64,000 bases of DNA, taken from Janthinobacterium sp. LM6 (GTDB taxonomy: Bacteria; Pseudomonadota; Gammaproteobacteria; Burkholderiales; Burkholderiaceae_D). Made by a program: the position numbers and the translations under genes. Positions 54,528-63,681 of this stretch are shown piece by piece. The stretch's first letter is position 1. Each line of letters opens with the position of its first letter. The notes below the pieces were generated by a model, which had not been told where the DNA came from, did not search any database, and worked only from the letters and a program-made list of their open reading frames with translations. Location of the stretch: the NCBI RefSeq assembly GCF_002002885.1, contig NZ_CP019510.1, forward strand, positions 5,766,001-5,830,000, given 5' to 3'.

Positions 54528-54751
54528 GCGTGGCTGTCCGCTGCCGCCGGCGCGATGCCGATGGCTGATGATGGCTGGCTGATAAAAAAAATAGGGTGCC
54601 TGGCTGGAAGCGTGCGTTCCGCCTGTTGCTACGCTGTGTTGTGGATTGCTGCTGTCACCTGGGCTGGAGAGAACCGGGGGCGCCGCCCGTTCGAATTGCC
54701 TGTGACAAGATACTGCGATGTACTGCTACTGCCTGCATGGCACGGCCACGC

Positions 54752-54949
54752 TTACAGGGCGGCTTTTTCTTCGGCGCTCAGGCGCTTGGCGCTGACGTAC
54801 ACGGTGTGCATGGTGACTTGCTCGGCACTGGCGGCAATGGGTGCCGGCGCAGCGCGGAACTTCGGCACGGCGGCGGTCGCCAGGCTGGTGGCGGCGGCGA
54901 TGGCGATGATGGCGACGAAGATGGCTTCCATGTTTTTAGCGATGTTCAT
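54752..54949 (-). CDS. 65-residue secreted or membrane peptide, copy 2
   Basis: MNIAKNMEAIFVAIIAIAAA then the same layout as copy 1 (50872-51069); seven of 65 residues differ, clustered at 37-45. The ribosome site CAAAGGACATCATC and the whole upstream element are conserved too. The C-terminal SAKRLSAEEKAAL is identical. It is not followed by a hydrolase gene; 54528-54751 downstream holds no gene I can support. Function unknown. Confidence 0.75.
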   Translation of the reverse strand: MNIAKNMEAIFVAIIAIAAATSLATAAVPKFRAAPAPIAASAEQVTMHTVYVSAKRLSAEEKAAL

Positions 54950-54990
54950 GATGATGTCCTTTGGGTGGCTGGTTGTGTGCTGCGATGATT

Positions 54991-55058
54991 GAACTGTAGG
55001 CCGATCCCCGCTGAACCGCCATCGGATTGCGACCAAACGCACAATTCGCGGGACAGAA
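54991..55058 (-). promoter_or_regulatory. Bipartite control element of the 65-residue peptide, copy 2
   Basis: TTCTGTCCC (55058-55050), 13 bp, TTGGTCGCAA (55036-55027), 28 bp, TACAGTTC (54998-54991). Block sequences and spacings match copy 1 exactly while the sequence between blocks has diverged, which indicates selection on the blocks. Confidence 0.6.
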
Positions 55059-55214
55059 TACAAAAAGCCCGGATGGAACGCACAACGTGCCCGCGCCGTG
55101 GCATTTGAGGCTTGCCAGCCCCAATCCTGGCCATTTCAGCGCCCTGCAAGCCCCTAAAAGCCCTACCACCGGCCAACCTTGTTTATAATCGCCCTACACT
55201 AAAGGACTTCTTTC

Positions 55215-56612
55215 ATGACTGATCAATTCTCCAAAAAGGGCGAAGCCTGGTCGGCCCGGTTTTCCGAACCGGTCTCGGACCTCGTCAAGCGCTACACAGC
55301 TTCTGTATTTTTTGACAAGCGCCTGGCGCTGTTCGACATCGAAGGTTCGCTGGCCCATGCGGAAATGCTGCATGCGCAAGCCATCATCAGCCCGGCCGAC
55401 TACGCGGAAATCCAGCGCGGCATGGCGCAAATCTCGCAGGAAATCGCCGCCGGCCAGTTCGAATGGCTGCTGGACCTGGAAGATGTCCACCTGAATATTG
55501 AAAAACGCCTGACCGAACTGGTAGGCGATGCGGGCAAGCGCTTGCACACGGGCCGTTCGCGCAACGACCAGGTAGCGACAGACATTCGCCTGTACGTGCG
55601 CTCCGCCATCGACGACATCACCGCCCTGCTGGCGACGTTCCGCAGCGCGCTGACGGACCTGGCCGAACAGCATGCCGACACCATCATGCCGGGCTTTACC
55701 CACATGCAGGTGGCCCAGCCGATCACCTTCGGCCACCACATGCTGGCGTATGTCGAGATGTTCGGCCGCGACGCCGAGCGCATGGCCGATTGCCGCAAGC
55801 GCGTCAACCGCCTGCCGCTGGGCGCCGCCGCCCTGGCCGGCACCACCTTCCCCATCGACCGCCTGCGCGTGGCCAAGACGCTGGGCTTTGACGACGTCTG
55901 CCACAACTCGCTCGACGCCGTGTCGGACCGCGATTTCGCCATCGAATTTTGCGCCGCCTCCGCCGTGCTGATGATGCACGTGTCGCGCATGGCCGAAGAA
56001 CTGGTGATCTGGATGAGCCCACGCATCGGCTTCATCGACATCGCCGACCGCTTCTGCACCGGCTCGTCGATCATGCCGCAAAAGAAAAACCCTGACGTGC
56101 CGGAACTGGCGCGTGGCAAGACGGGTCGCGTGTATGGCCACCTGACTGGCCTCTTGACCCTGATGAAAGGCCAGCCGCTGGCCTACAACAAGGACAACCA
56201 GGAAGACAAGGAACCGCTGTTCGACACCGTCGACACCGTCATCGACACCCTGCGCATCTTCGCCGACATGGCCGGCGGCATCACGGTGAAACCGGAAGCG
56301 ATGCGCGCGGCAGCCCTGCAGGGTTATGCCACGGCGACCGACCTGGCCGACTACCTGGTCAAGAAGGGCTTGCCGTTCCGCGACGCCCATGAAGCGGTAG
56401 CCCTGGCCGTGCGCGCCTGCGTCGACGCCGGCTGCGACCTGGCCGACCTGTCTTTGGCCCAGCTGCGCGCGTTTTCCCCGCTGACGGACGAAGACGTGTT
56501 TGCCGTGCTGACCCTGGAAGGTTCCGTCGCCGCGCGCGACCACGTGGGCGGCACCGCTCCCCGCCAGGTACGCGCCGCGATCGCCCGCGTGCGTACGCAG
56601 CTGGAAAAATAA
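55215..56612 (+). CDS. argH: Argininosuccinate lyase
   Basis: 465 residues, normal length. Fumarase/aspartase superfamily: [37 protein letters not shown] and the signature [20 protein letters not shown]. It splits argininosuccinate into arginine and fumarate, the last step of arginine synthesis. TATAAT at 55184-55189 is a perfect -10 without a clear -35; AAAGGA precedes the ATG. Monocistronic, closed by a strong terminator. Not linked to the cyanophycin locus except by theme. Confidence 0.97.
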   Translation: MTDQFSKKGEAWSARFSEPVSDLVKRYTASVFFDKRLALFDIEGSLAHAEMLHAQAIISPADYAEIQRGMAQISQEIAAGQFEWLLDLEDVHLNIEKRLTELVGDAGKRLHTGRSRNDQVATDIRLYVRSAIDDITALLATFRSALTDLAEQHADTIMPGFTHMQVAQPITFGHHMLAYVEMFGRDAERMADCRKRVNRLPLGAAALAGTTFPIDRLRVAKTLGFDDVCHNSLDAVSDRDFAIEFCAASAVLMMHVSRMAEELVIWMSPRIGFIDIADRFCTGSSIMPQKKNPDVPELARGKTGRVYGHLTGLLTLMKGQPLAYNKDNQEDKEPLFDTVDTVIDTLRIFADMAGGITVKPEAMRAAALQGYATATDLADYLVKKGLPFRDAHEAVALAVRACVDAGCDLADLSLAQLRAFSPLTDEDVFAVLTLEGSVAARDHVGGTAPRQVRAAIARVRTQLEK

Positions 56613-56631
56613 ACGGGCTGCGTCCCGCCAG

Positions 56632-56664
56632 CGCCCCGCTGCATCGCTGCAGCGGGGCGTTTTT
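56632..56664 (+). terminator. Intrinsic terminator after argH
   Basis: A 12-bp perfect stem CGCCCCGCTGCA-TCGC-TGCAGCGGGGCG (56632-56659) is followed by T5. It abuts the stop of the convergent ACT-domain gene. Confidence 0.93.
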
Positions 56665-57320
56665 CATTGGGCGACGATTTTCGACAGCACGGCAAAGGCG
56701 GCCCCCGTCTGCGAGGCCTCCAGCAGCAAGGTCAGCTCCGTATAGGTGCAGATGATGTTGATCAGATTGATGCGCTCCCACGCCAGGCGCTTGAGAATGG
56801 CGTGATACACGCCCGGCGTGTAGCAGGTTTCGGGCGCCAGGTGCAAGGTCACGGCCGTCACGCGTTCGAGGCGCGCCAGCTCCTGCTCTTCGCCGAAAAC
56901 CTCTTCCACCAGCGCATGCAGGCTGCGGCTGCAGATCACCATCACCTCGTTGACGCCGCGCGTGACGGTAATGAACGTGCCCCGCTGGGGCGCGGCCAGC
57001 GCCAGCAACTGGCGCTGGCAGGCATACGTCTGGTCGGAGTAACGGTAGGTAAAAATCATCAGTTCGCTGCGCGTGGACAGTTCGCCCGCGCGGTGCGCCA
57101 GTACGATCTCGCCGCTGTTCTGCTGCGGCATGCGTTCGGCCAGGCGGCGCAGCGCCATCACCACGGCGGCCTGGCCCACCGGTTTCCATAAGTCGCTCTG
57201 CAATTGCGGCTGCAGCTGGCGCGCCAGTTCCGACAGGTTGAGCAAGCCCCGGCCCAGTCCCTCGCTGAGAAAAGCCGATTCCATCACGATCTGTTCCACT
57301 TTGGTCGCTATCGAAAGCAT
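56664..57320 (-). CDS. ACT-domain amino-acid-responsive regulatory protein
   Basis: 218 residues from ATG 57320 (weak ribosome site; ATG 57284 is an alternative). The N-terminal 60 residues look like a helical HTH (GRGLLNLSELARQLQPQLQS, then AAVVMALRRLAERM). Two ACT-like units follow: STRSELMIFTYRYSDQTYAC to VMVICSRSLHALVEEVFGEE, and VTAVTLHLAPETCYTPGVYH to INIICTYTELTLLLEASQTG, the usual beta-alpha-beta pattern of ligand-binding ACT domains. No kinase or dehydrogenase domain is attached. Predicted sensor or regulator of amino-acid metabolism; it sits behind a leader-peptide attenuator. Confidence 0.65.
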   Translation of the reverse strand: MLSIATKVEQIVMESAFLSEGLGRGLLNLSELARQLQPQLQSDLWKPVGQAAVVMALRRLAERMPQQNSGEIVLAHRAGELSTRSELMIFTYRYSDQTYACQRQLLALAAPQRGTFITVTRGVNEVMVICSRSLHALVEEVFGEEQELARLERVTAVTLHLAPETCYTPGVYHAILKRLAWERINLINIICTYTELTLLLEASQTGAAFAVLSKIVAQ

Positions 57321-57430
57321 AGTTCGTCGGGCCGGTGATTCCGGTGCACGCACCAGGAGCCGGCAACCCTTCCTGAAAAAAGGATGCACTGCGCCAGCGG
57401 CCGCACCGGGCGGCGCGGTCGGACTCGCTG

Positions 57431-57460
57431 AAAAGCCCCCCTCGCGGGGGAAGGGCCGGT
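57431..57460 (-). terminator. Attenuator-like hairpin between leader peptide and ACT-domain gene
   Basis: Minus strand: CCCCC (57450-57446), GCGA loop, GGGGGG (57441-57436), then CTTTTC. The strand GAGGGG (57443-57438) can instead pair with CCCCTC (57509-57504) inside the leader reading frame, which is antiterminator geometry. The T tract is short. Confidence 0.45.
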
Positions 57461-57469
57461 TAGCGGCGG

Positions 57470-57550
57470 CTAGGAAGGCGGATGCAGCATGAATGCCGCT
57501 CCAGAGGGGAAATGGCTGAAACCAACAGCAGAAAACAGAACTGACGTCAT
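57470..57550 (-). CDS. Phe-rich 26-residue leader peptide
   Basis: From ATG 57550 (GGGAG six bases upstream): MTSVLFSAVGFSHFPSGAAF then MLHPPS and TAG at 57472-57470. Four of 26 residues are Phe. It ends about 20 bp before the hairpin. The promoter -35 TTGCAT / -10 TACACT lies 106-135 bp upstream of the ATG. The layout suggests ribosome-mediated attenuation; the cognate amino acid is most likely phenylalanine. Confidence 0.45.
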   Translation of the reverse strand: MTSVLFSAVGFSHFPSGAAFMLHPPS

Positions 57551-57655
57551 GTGAAACTCCCGATTTTTTTCCCGATGCGCTGTATCTGGACGCGGTCATT
57601 GCCGCGTGCGCTTTTTTTGTCTTCGCGTGATCCGCTGGGGACCACGTGAAGACCT

Positions 57656-57685
57656 AGTGTAGATCGCAACATTTAGAAAATGCAA
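57656..57685 (-). promoter_or_regulatory. Promoter of the leader-ACT transcript
   Basis: TTGCAT (57685-57680), 18 bp, TACACT (57661-57656). It gives a 5' leader of about 100 nt before the leader-peptide ATG. Confidence 0.45.
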
Positions 57686-57834
57686 CAGTGTTTTTCCAAC
57701 AGAGCGCGCCATTAGGGGAAGTAGTCCAAAACAAAAGTTGCAGCTTGTGGTAGATCAAACTTTCCAACGATACAGCGCCGATAAATGTTCAATTCTTAAC
57801 AAAAATTCGCGTAGTGACCCATTTCTTGAATTTT

Positions 57835-57862
57835 TTGACATGGCGATCTCGACAAGTTTAGT
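57835..57862 (+). promoter_or_regulatory. Promoter of the M4 protease gene
   Basis: Perfect -35 TTGACA (57835-57840), 16 bp, TTTAGT (57857-57862), giving a 5' UTR of about 125 nt before ATG 57993. The gene-free stretch 57551-57992 otherwise holds only the divergent promoter and AT-rich DNA; I see no other feature. Confidence 0.5.
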
Positions 57863-57992
57863 GTCCCCCTACCCGGCGTCATGCCGCCACAAAACGGCAG
57901 GCTATCCGCCCGCCGCCAGGCACGCCGGGGTGGCCATCAGGCATCGCGGCCAGCTCATTCACCATTTCCTTAACCGATACCATGGAGCAGAA

Positions 57993-60524
57993 ATGAATTT
58001 ACGTTTGACGATAGTTGCCGCATCCATCGCCGCCCTGCCGCTGATGGCCACCACGGCAGATGCCGCCACGCCGCTGCCACAGACCCTGATGGCCGCCCCG
58101 GTCAGCCTGGCCTCTCCACAAGAGAACGCCAGCCTGGTCAACAAGCTGGCCGCGCAGGCACGCAGCCGCGGCCTGAATACCGAGCATGGCTTTGCCGTCG
58201 GCGCCCAGCATCCGGGCGTCAGCGGCACGCGTGTGAGCCGCGTACAGCACACCTACAAGGGCTTGCCCGTCTTCGGTTCCGAGACGGTCGTGGTCAGCAA
58301 CAACGCCGGCGACATCGTCAGCGAATCCGTGTCGGACCGCGCTTCCGGCCTCGGTAGCGGCGGCGTCAATTCCGTCACCCGCAGCGCCACCACCGACATC
58401 GACACCACGCCGGCCGTCAGCACCGCCGCCGCCATCGCCGCTGCCGTGAAAAGCATCGGCGTGCAGGCCGTCGACCATGTGCCGCCGCATGCGCAGCTGC
58501 TGATCTACCCCGTCATGAAAACGGTGCGCGTGGCCGGCGCCGAGAACAAGTCGGAAGCCGCGCTGAACGCCCTCGACGTGCAGGACGTGGTCGACCACTA
58601 CGAGCTGGCCTATCTGGTGCAGACGCGCATGATCAGCGGCAGCAAGCCGGTCTACTACGACACCGTCGTCAGCGCCAAGGATGGCCGCATCCTGCGCCAG
58701 TGGAAAGCCCTGAAAACCGTCGCCGGCATCGGCAACAGCCAGTACAACGGCCAGGTACCGCTCAACACCACGCTCACGGGCAGCACCTACACCATGAAGG
58801 ACCCGAGCCGCGGCACGGGCGGCAGCTTCGGCGGCATGGCCATCACGAATGCCAACCACGGCACCACCTCGGGCAGCGTGTACAGCAGCACCAGCAATAC
58901 CTGGGGCGACGGCCAGCAGTACATCAACGGCGGCAGCACCACCAACGCCAACGGCCAGACGGCGGCCGTGAACGCGATGTGGGGCCTGATGAACACCTAC
59001 GACACGCACAAGAATGTGCTGGGCTGGTCCAGCCTGGACGGCAACAACACGGCTACCCACATCGCCGCCCACGTCAACACGGCCTACGACAACGCCTACT
59101 ACGACAGCAGCTGCAAGTGCATGTACATCGGCGACGGCGGCAGCTCGTTCAACAACCTCGGTTCCATCGACGTGATCGGCCACGAAATGGGCCACGGCAT
59201 CACGGACGCCACCTCGGGCCTAATCTACTCGCAAGAGTCGGGCGGCTTGAACGAATCGAGCTCGGACATCGCGGGCGAGATGGTGGAAGCCTATGCGCGC
59301 GCCGGCGGCACGGGCAGCAGCATCCCCAACACGGGCAACGATTGGATGACGGGCAAGGAAATCGCCAAGAATGGCCAGCCGCTGCGCTGGCTGTACAAGC
59401 CAAGCAAGGATGGCAGCAGCCCGAATGCGTGGAGCAGCACCATCAAGAACCTCGACGTCCACTACAGCAGCGGCCCGAACAACCGCATGTTCTACTTCCT
59501 GTCGCAAGGTTCGAACTCCACGTCCAGCAGCGACTACTACAGCTCGTACCTGAACAAAAGCCCGCTGGCCATGACCGGTATCGGCAGCGACAAGGCATAC
59601 CGCATCTGGTTCAAGGCCGCCACCACCAAGTTCACCTCGTCGACCAACTATGCCGACGCGCGCAACAAGGTGCTGCAGGCAGCCGAGGAACTGTATGGCG
59701 TGGGCAGCGCCGAGGCTATCGCCGTCAAGCGCGCGTATGCGGCCATCAACGTGGGCGCCGACGTCGATGAATCGACCACGGGCGGCGCGGTGACCATCAC
59801 CAGCCAGCCGGCCAGCATCACCGTCGCACCGGGCGCCACCGCCTCGTTCGCCGTGGGCGCGGGCGGCGGCACGGCGCCGTACACCTACAAGTGGTACCGC
59901 AACGGTGCCGTGATCAGCGGCGCCACGTCGCCCGCCTACAGCTTCACGACCGTGGCGGCCGACAGCGGCGCCGTCTTCAAGGCCACGGTGACGGATTCCT
60001 CCTCGCCCGCCGTGACGGCCACATCGAACAACGCCACGCTGACGGTGGGCACGAGCAGCGCCACCGAACGCGTGACGAACGGCGGTTTCGAGTCCGGCGC
60101 CACGGGCTGGAGCGGCACCACGGGCGCCATCGGCACGTTTACGGGGCAAACCGCGTACGAAGGCACGCAGTACGCCTGGCTGGGCGGCAATGGCGCCACG
60201 GCCAGCGAATCGCTGACGCAAAGCGTGGCCATTCCGGCCGCCGCCACGTCCGCCAGCCTGACCTTTGCGCTGCATATCGACACGGCTGAAACGGGCAATA
60301 CCGTGTACGACAAGCTGGTCGTCACCGTGAAAAACAGCGCCGGCACGGTGCTGGGCACCCTGGCCTCGTACTCGAACGTGAACAAGGCTGCCGGCTACCA
60401 GATCCGCACGTTTGACCTGATCGCCTACAAGGGCCAGACCGTGCAGATCTCGTTTGCCGCGACCGAGGACGCATCGCTGCAAACCTCGTTCGTGATCGAC
60501 AAGGTCAGCCTGGTTACCCAGTAA
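57993..60524 (+). CDS. Secreted M4 (thermolysin-type) metallopeptidase with Ig-like and C-terminal beta domains
   Basis: 843 residues from ATG 57993 (GGAG site). Signal peptide MNLRLTIVAASIAALPLMAT, cut after ADA. An FTP/PepSY-type propeptide reaches about residue 245. The peptidase has DVIGHEMGHGITDATSGLIY (H397-E-x2-H401) and GGLNESSSDIAGEMVE (third zinc ligand Glu, about 421). After about 590 comes an Ig-like domain (TSQPASITVAPGATASFAVG), then a jelly-roll-like domain (TNGGFESGATGWSGTTGAIG) of about 150 residues, which may bind carbohydrate or act as a proprotein-convertase-like tail. Probably exported by type II secretion, whose genes begin 240 bp downstream. Confidence 0.93.
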   Translation: MNLRLTIVAASIAALPLMATTADAATPLPQTLMAAPVSLASPQENASLVNKLAAQARSRGLNTEHGFAVGAQHPGVSGTRVSRVQHTYKGLPVFGSETVVVSNNAGDIVSESVSDRASGLGSGGVNSVTRSATTDIDTTPAVSTAAAIAAAVKSIGVQAVDHVPPHAQLLIYPVMKTVRVAGAENKSEAALNALDVQDVVDHYELAYLVQTRMISGSKPVYYDTVVSAKDGRILRQWKALKTVAGIGNSQYNGQVPLNTTLTGSTYTMKDPSRGTGGSFGGMAITNANHGTTSGSVYSSTSNTWGDGQQYINGGSTTNANGQTAAVNAMWGLMNTYDTHKNVLGWSSLDGNNTATHIAAHVNTAYDNAYYDSSCKCMYIGDGGSSFNNLGSIDVIGHEMGHGITDATSGLIYSQESGGLNESSSDIAGEMVEAYARAGGTGSSIPNTGNDWMTGKEIAKNGQPLRWLYKPSKDGSSPNAWSSTIKNLDVHYSSGPNNRMFYFLSQGSNSTSSSDYYSSYLNKSPLAMTGIGSDKAYRIWFKAATTKFTSSTNYADARNKVLQAAEELYGVGSAEAIAVKRAYAAINVGADVDESTTGGAVTITSQPASITVAPGATASFAVGAGGGTAPYTYKWYRNGAVISGATSPAYSFTTVAADSGAVFKATVTDSSSPAVTATSNNATLTVGTSSATERVTNGGFESGATGWSGTTGAIGTFTGQTAYEGTQYAWLGGNGATASESLTQSVAIPAAATSASLTFALHIDTAETGNTVYDKLVVTVKNSAGTVLGTLASYSNVNKAAGYQIRTFDLIAYKGQTVQISFAATEDASLQTSFVIDKVSLVTQ

Positions 60525-60535
60525 GCGGCTAAACA

Positions 60536-60569
60536 TGCGGGCAAGCCATCGATACAAGGCTTGCCCGCA
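60536..60569 (+). terminator. Hairpin after the M4 protease gene
   Basis: A 12-bp perfect stem TGCGGGCAAGCC / GGCTTGCCCGCA with a 10-nt loop lies 12 bp after the stop. No T tract follows, so it may be a weak terminator or mRNA-stabilising hairpin. Confidence 0.6.
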
Positions 60570-60767
60570 CAGCACGATTGATTTTCTGGCAATTACAGTC
60601 TACCCTGAGGCAGTGATTGCATCTTGCCTGCTGCCGGTACCCGCGACGAATTGAACTTTTTTTGGATTGTTCCTGACCGATGCCTACTTCGACCTTGTCC
60701 GCACGCGCTTTCCCCCATTCCAGCCTGTCCATTTTTACGCCTGCCACCATGCTCGCCTGACGCGACC

Positions 60768-61961
60768 ATGCAGTTCCACCTCCAGGTGCAGGGCCCGGCG
60801 GGCAGCCAGGCGCTGGCCATCGACGCCGCCAGCGAGGCCGAGGCGATCCGCGCGGCCGTGCGCGGCGGCTGGCGCGTGCTGGCCGTCGACGATGGCGCGG
60901 CGCAGGAGGCTGGCGTCGCGCCGCGCCCGGGCAAGCAGGGCTTGCCCCTGCTGCAATTCAGCCAGGAGCTGCTGGCCCTGCTCGAAGCGGGCCTGAACCT
61001 GGGCGAGGCCATGGCCACCCTGCACAACAAGGAAACGCGCGCGGGCGCCAGGGCCACCCTGGCCGCCATCGTGCTCACCCTGCAACAGGGGCAAAGCTTT
61101 TCCGACACCCTGGCCGGTTTCCCCGACATTTTCCCCGACATCTACATCGCCACCGTGCATGCGGCCGAACGCTCAGGCAACCTGCCCGAGGCGCTGGCGC
61201 GCTTCGTCGGCTACCAGCTGCAGTTCGACGCCATCCGCAAAAAACTCATTTCCGCCGCCATCTACCCGTGCATGCTGCTCGTCGTCGGCGGCCTGGTGAC
61301 CCTGTTCCTGCTCGGCTATGTGGTGCCGAAGTTCAGCGTCGTCTACGAAAGTTCGGGCCGCGAAATCCCCTGGATGTCGCAGATGCTGCTGGGCTTTGGC
61401 CAGACCCTGGCCGCGCATCCGCTGCTGTGCGCCGGCGCGCTGGCCGCGGCCGTCGGCGCCGTGGTCTTCGGCATCGCCAATGCCGGTGCGCGCCAGGCCC
61501 TCATCTTGCGCCTGCTGCGCCTGCCCGTGCTGGCCGGGAAGGCGGCGGAATTCCGCCTGGCGCGCTTCTACCGGGCCCTGAGCCTGCTGCTGCACGCCGG
61601 CATCCCGCTGCACAAGGCGCTGGCCATGGTCGCGCCCATGCTGCTGCCGGCGCAGCAGGAGCAGCTGGCGCAGGCACGCCGCGCGGTGCAGGAAGGCATG
61701 CCGTTTTCCACCGCGCTGGAATACGCCGGCATGGCCACGCCGGTGGCGCAATCGCTGCTGAAAGTGGGTGAAAACACGGGCCGCCTGGGCGACATGCTGG
61801 AACGCTCGGCCAAGTTCCACGACGAAGAATTCGCCCGCTGGGTGGACTGGGCCTCGCGCCTGCTCGAACCGCTCTTGATGACCATCATCGGCGTCGTCAT
61901 CGGCGGCGTGGTGGTGCTGATGTACATGCCGATCTTTGAACTGGCCGGGAGCTTATCGTGA
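60768..61961 (+). CDS. Type II secretion / type IV pilus inner-membrane platform protein (GspF/PilC family)
   Basis: 397 residues from ATG 60768. Two T2SSF repeats: LLQFSQELLALLEAGLNLGE with SFSDTLAGFPDIFPDIYIAT, and RFYRALSLLLHAGIPLHKAL with EYAGMATPVAQSLLKVGENT. Three membrane helices (about 165-190, 215-240, 370-395). It is the platform that couples the ATPase to pseudopilus assembly. It comes before the ATPase gene (22 bp), a reversal of the common gspE-gspF order. Confidence 0.9.
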   Translation: MQFHLQVQGPAGSQALAIDAASEAEAIRAAVRGGWRVLAVDDGAAQEAGVAPRPGKQGLPLLQFSQELLALLEAGLNLGEAMATLHNKETRAGARATLAAIVLTLQQGQSFSDTLAGFPDIFPDIYIATVHAAERSGNLPEALARFVGYQLQFDAIRKKLISAAIYPCMLLVVGGLVTLFLLGYVVPKFSVVYESSGREIPWMSQMLLGFGQTLAAHPLLCAGALAAAVGAVVFGIANAGARQALILRLLRLPVLAGKAAEFRLARFYRALSLLLHAGIPLHKALAMVAPMLLPAQQEQLAQARRAVQEGMPFSTALEYAGMATPVAQSLLKVGENTGRLGDMLERSAKFHDEEFARWVDWASRLLEPLLMTIIGVVIGGVVVLMYMPIFELAGSLS

Positions 61962-61983
61962 ACGTTATCGTGAGGATCATGCC

Positions 61984-63681
61984 ATGAACGCACGCGACGA
62001 AGAACGGGCCGTGCTCGATGCCGCCATGCTGCGCCGGGCCCACGCCAGCGCGCTGGAACAGGGTCGTCCGCAAATGGCCGTGCTGCAGGAAACGGCGGCC
62101 CTGCCGCCCGAAGTCTTTTTGCGCCAGCTGGCCGCCCTGTTCCGCTATCCGGCCTGGACGATGGCCGAACTGCAAGCCGCCTTGCCCGCCTTTGCCCTGC
62201 TGCCCTACACGGATTGCGCCCAACGCGACTGCGTGCTGCTGCACCCAAGCGTTCCCGGCACGCCGCCCGTGCTTGTCATCGGCAACCCATTTGCCGAAGA
62301 CTTGCTGCAGTGGGCCGACTTCGCCCTGTCCACGCCCTTCACCGTGGCGCTGGCGCACCCGGACGACCTGGCCGCCTATCTGCTGCAGCAGGAAAGCGTG
62401 CAGCAGGCGATGCAGGAAATGCAGCACGGGGATGACGTGCCAGGACTCGACCAGAGCATCGAAGACATCTCGCTGATACGCATCAGCGAGGACAGCAGCC
62501 CCGTGGTGAAACTGGTGAACTCCACCATCTACGACGCCCTGAAATTCCAGGCCAGCGATATCCACCTCGAATGCGACGTGGCCAGCCTGGTCATCAAATA
62601 CCGCGTCGACGGCGTGCTGGTACAGGCGGGCCAGGTGCAGGGACTGGCGATGGCGGAACAGATCATCTCGCGCATCAAGGTGATGGCCGATCTCGACATC
62701 GCCGAGCGCCGCATCCCCCAGGATGGCCGCTTCAAGGTGCGCGTGAAAGGGGCGGAAATCGATTTTCGCGTTTCCATCATGCCCAATATCTTTGGCGAGG
62801 ACGCCGTGCTGCGCCTGCTGGACCGGCGCGCGCTGACGGAGGCGGCGCAGGCGCTGCGCCTGGAAAGCCTGGGCCTGAACGAGGACGCCATCGAACATAT
62901 CCGCCGCCTGGCCGCCAAGCCGCACGGCATGCTGCTGGTGACGGGGCCCACCGGTTCCGGCAAGACCACCACCCTGTACGCGGCCATCACGGAAATCAAT
63001 ACGGGGCGCGACAAGATCGTCACCATCGAGGACCCCGTCGAATACCGGCTGCCGCGCGTGCTGCAGATCCCCGTCAATGAAAAGAAGGGCCTGACGTTCG
63101 CGCGCGGCCTGCGCTCCATCCTGCGCCATGACCCCGACAAGATCATGATCGGCGAAATCCGCGACGATGAAACGGCGCAGATCGCCGTGCAGGCCGCGCT
63201 CACGGGCCACCTGGTATTTACCACCGTGCACGCGAATAACGTCTTCGACGTGGTCGGGCGCTTCCTGCACATGGGCGTCGATGCCTACAGCTTCGCGGCG
63301 GCCCTGAACGGCATCGTGGCGCAGCGCCTGCTGCGCCTCAATTGCGCCCATTGCGCCGTCGACGCCAGCGCCGAGGTGCTGGCCGATGCGCAGCAACTGC
63401 GCGACAGCGGCCTGGCCCTGCACCAGGTGCAGGACTGGCAATTCATGGCCGGCAAGGGCTGCGGCCATTGCCGCGGCACCGGCTACAAGGGCCGCAAGGC
63501 CGTCGCCGAAGTGCTGATGCTCAACGACGCGATGCGCGAAATGATCTGCACGCGTGCTCCCCTGAGCCAGATGAAGGAAGAGGCGGCTCGCAACGGCTTT
63601 CGCCTGGCGCGCGAAGCGGGCCTGGACCTGGTGCGGCGCGGCGAAACCACTTTAGCGGAGCTCAATCGTGTCACTTATTGA
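61984..63681 (+). CDS. Type II secretion / type IV pilus assembly ATPase (GspE/PulE family)
   Basis: 565 residues from ATG 61984. An N-terminal domain of about 150 residues is followed by FQASDIHLECD (Asp/His box region), Walker A TGPTGSGKTTTLYAAITEIN, IMIGEIRDDETAQIA (Walker B), and the His box TGHLVFTTVHANN. The zinc motif has two CxxC pairs, NCAHCAV and GCGHCRG. ATP hydrolysis here powers pseudopilin or pilin assembly. The next gene starts inside its last 14 bp. Confidence 0.93.
   Translation: MNARDEERAVLDAAMLRRAHASALEQGRPQMAVLQETAALPPEVFLRQLAALFRYPAWTMAELQAALPAFALLPYTDCAQRDCVLLHPSVPGTPPVLVIGNPFAEDLLQWADFALSTPFTVALAHPDDLAAYLLQQESVQQAMQEMQHGDDVPGLDQSIEDISLIRISEDSSPVVKLVNSTIYDALKFQASDIHLECDVASLVIKYRVDGVLVQAGQVQGLAMAEQIISRIKVMADLDIAERRIPQDGRFKVRVKGAEIDFRVSIMPNIFGEDAVLRLLDRRALTEAAQALRLESLGLNEDAIEHIRRLAAKPHGMLLVTGPTGSGKTTTLYAAITEINTGRDKIVTIEDPVEYRLPRVLQIPVNEKKGLTFARGLRSILRHDPDKIMIGEIRDDETAQIAVQAALTGHLVFTTVHANNVFDVVGRFLHMGVDAYSFAAALNGIVAQRLLRLNCAHCAVDASAEVLADAQQLRDSGLALHQVQDWQFMAGKGCGHCRGTGYKGRKAVAEVLMLNDAMREMICTRAPLSQMKEEAARNGFRLAREAGLDLVRRGETTLAELNRVTY

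Noticed and set aside
57740-57760. FNR-like TTGTG-N4-ATCAA upstream of the M4 protease
   Set aside because: Only 8 of 10 conserved bases, and badly placed relative to the TTGACA promoter further downstream.
57738-57992. In-frame N-terminal extension of the M4 protease
   Set aside because: It would place 85 residues before a perfect Sec signal peptide and runs through the predicted promoter.
58700-59770. Gln/His/Arg-rich frame inside the M4 protease gene, same strand
   Set aside because: A plus-one shadow of Thr/Ser/Gly-rich coding sequence; the M4 frame contains the catalytic motifs.
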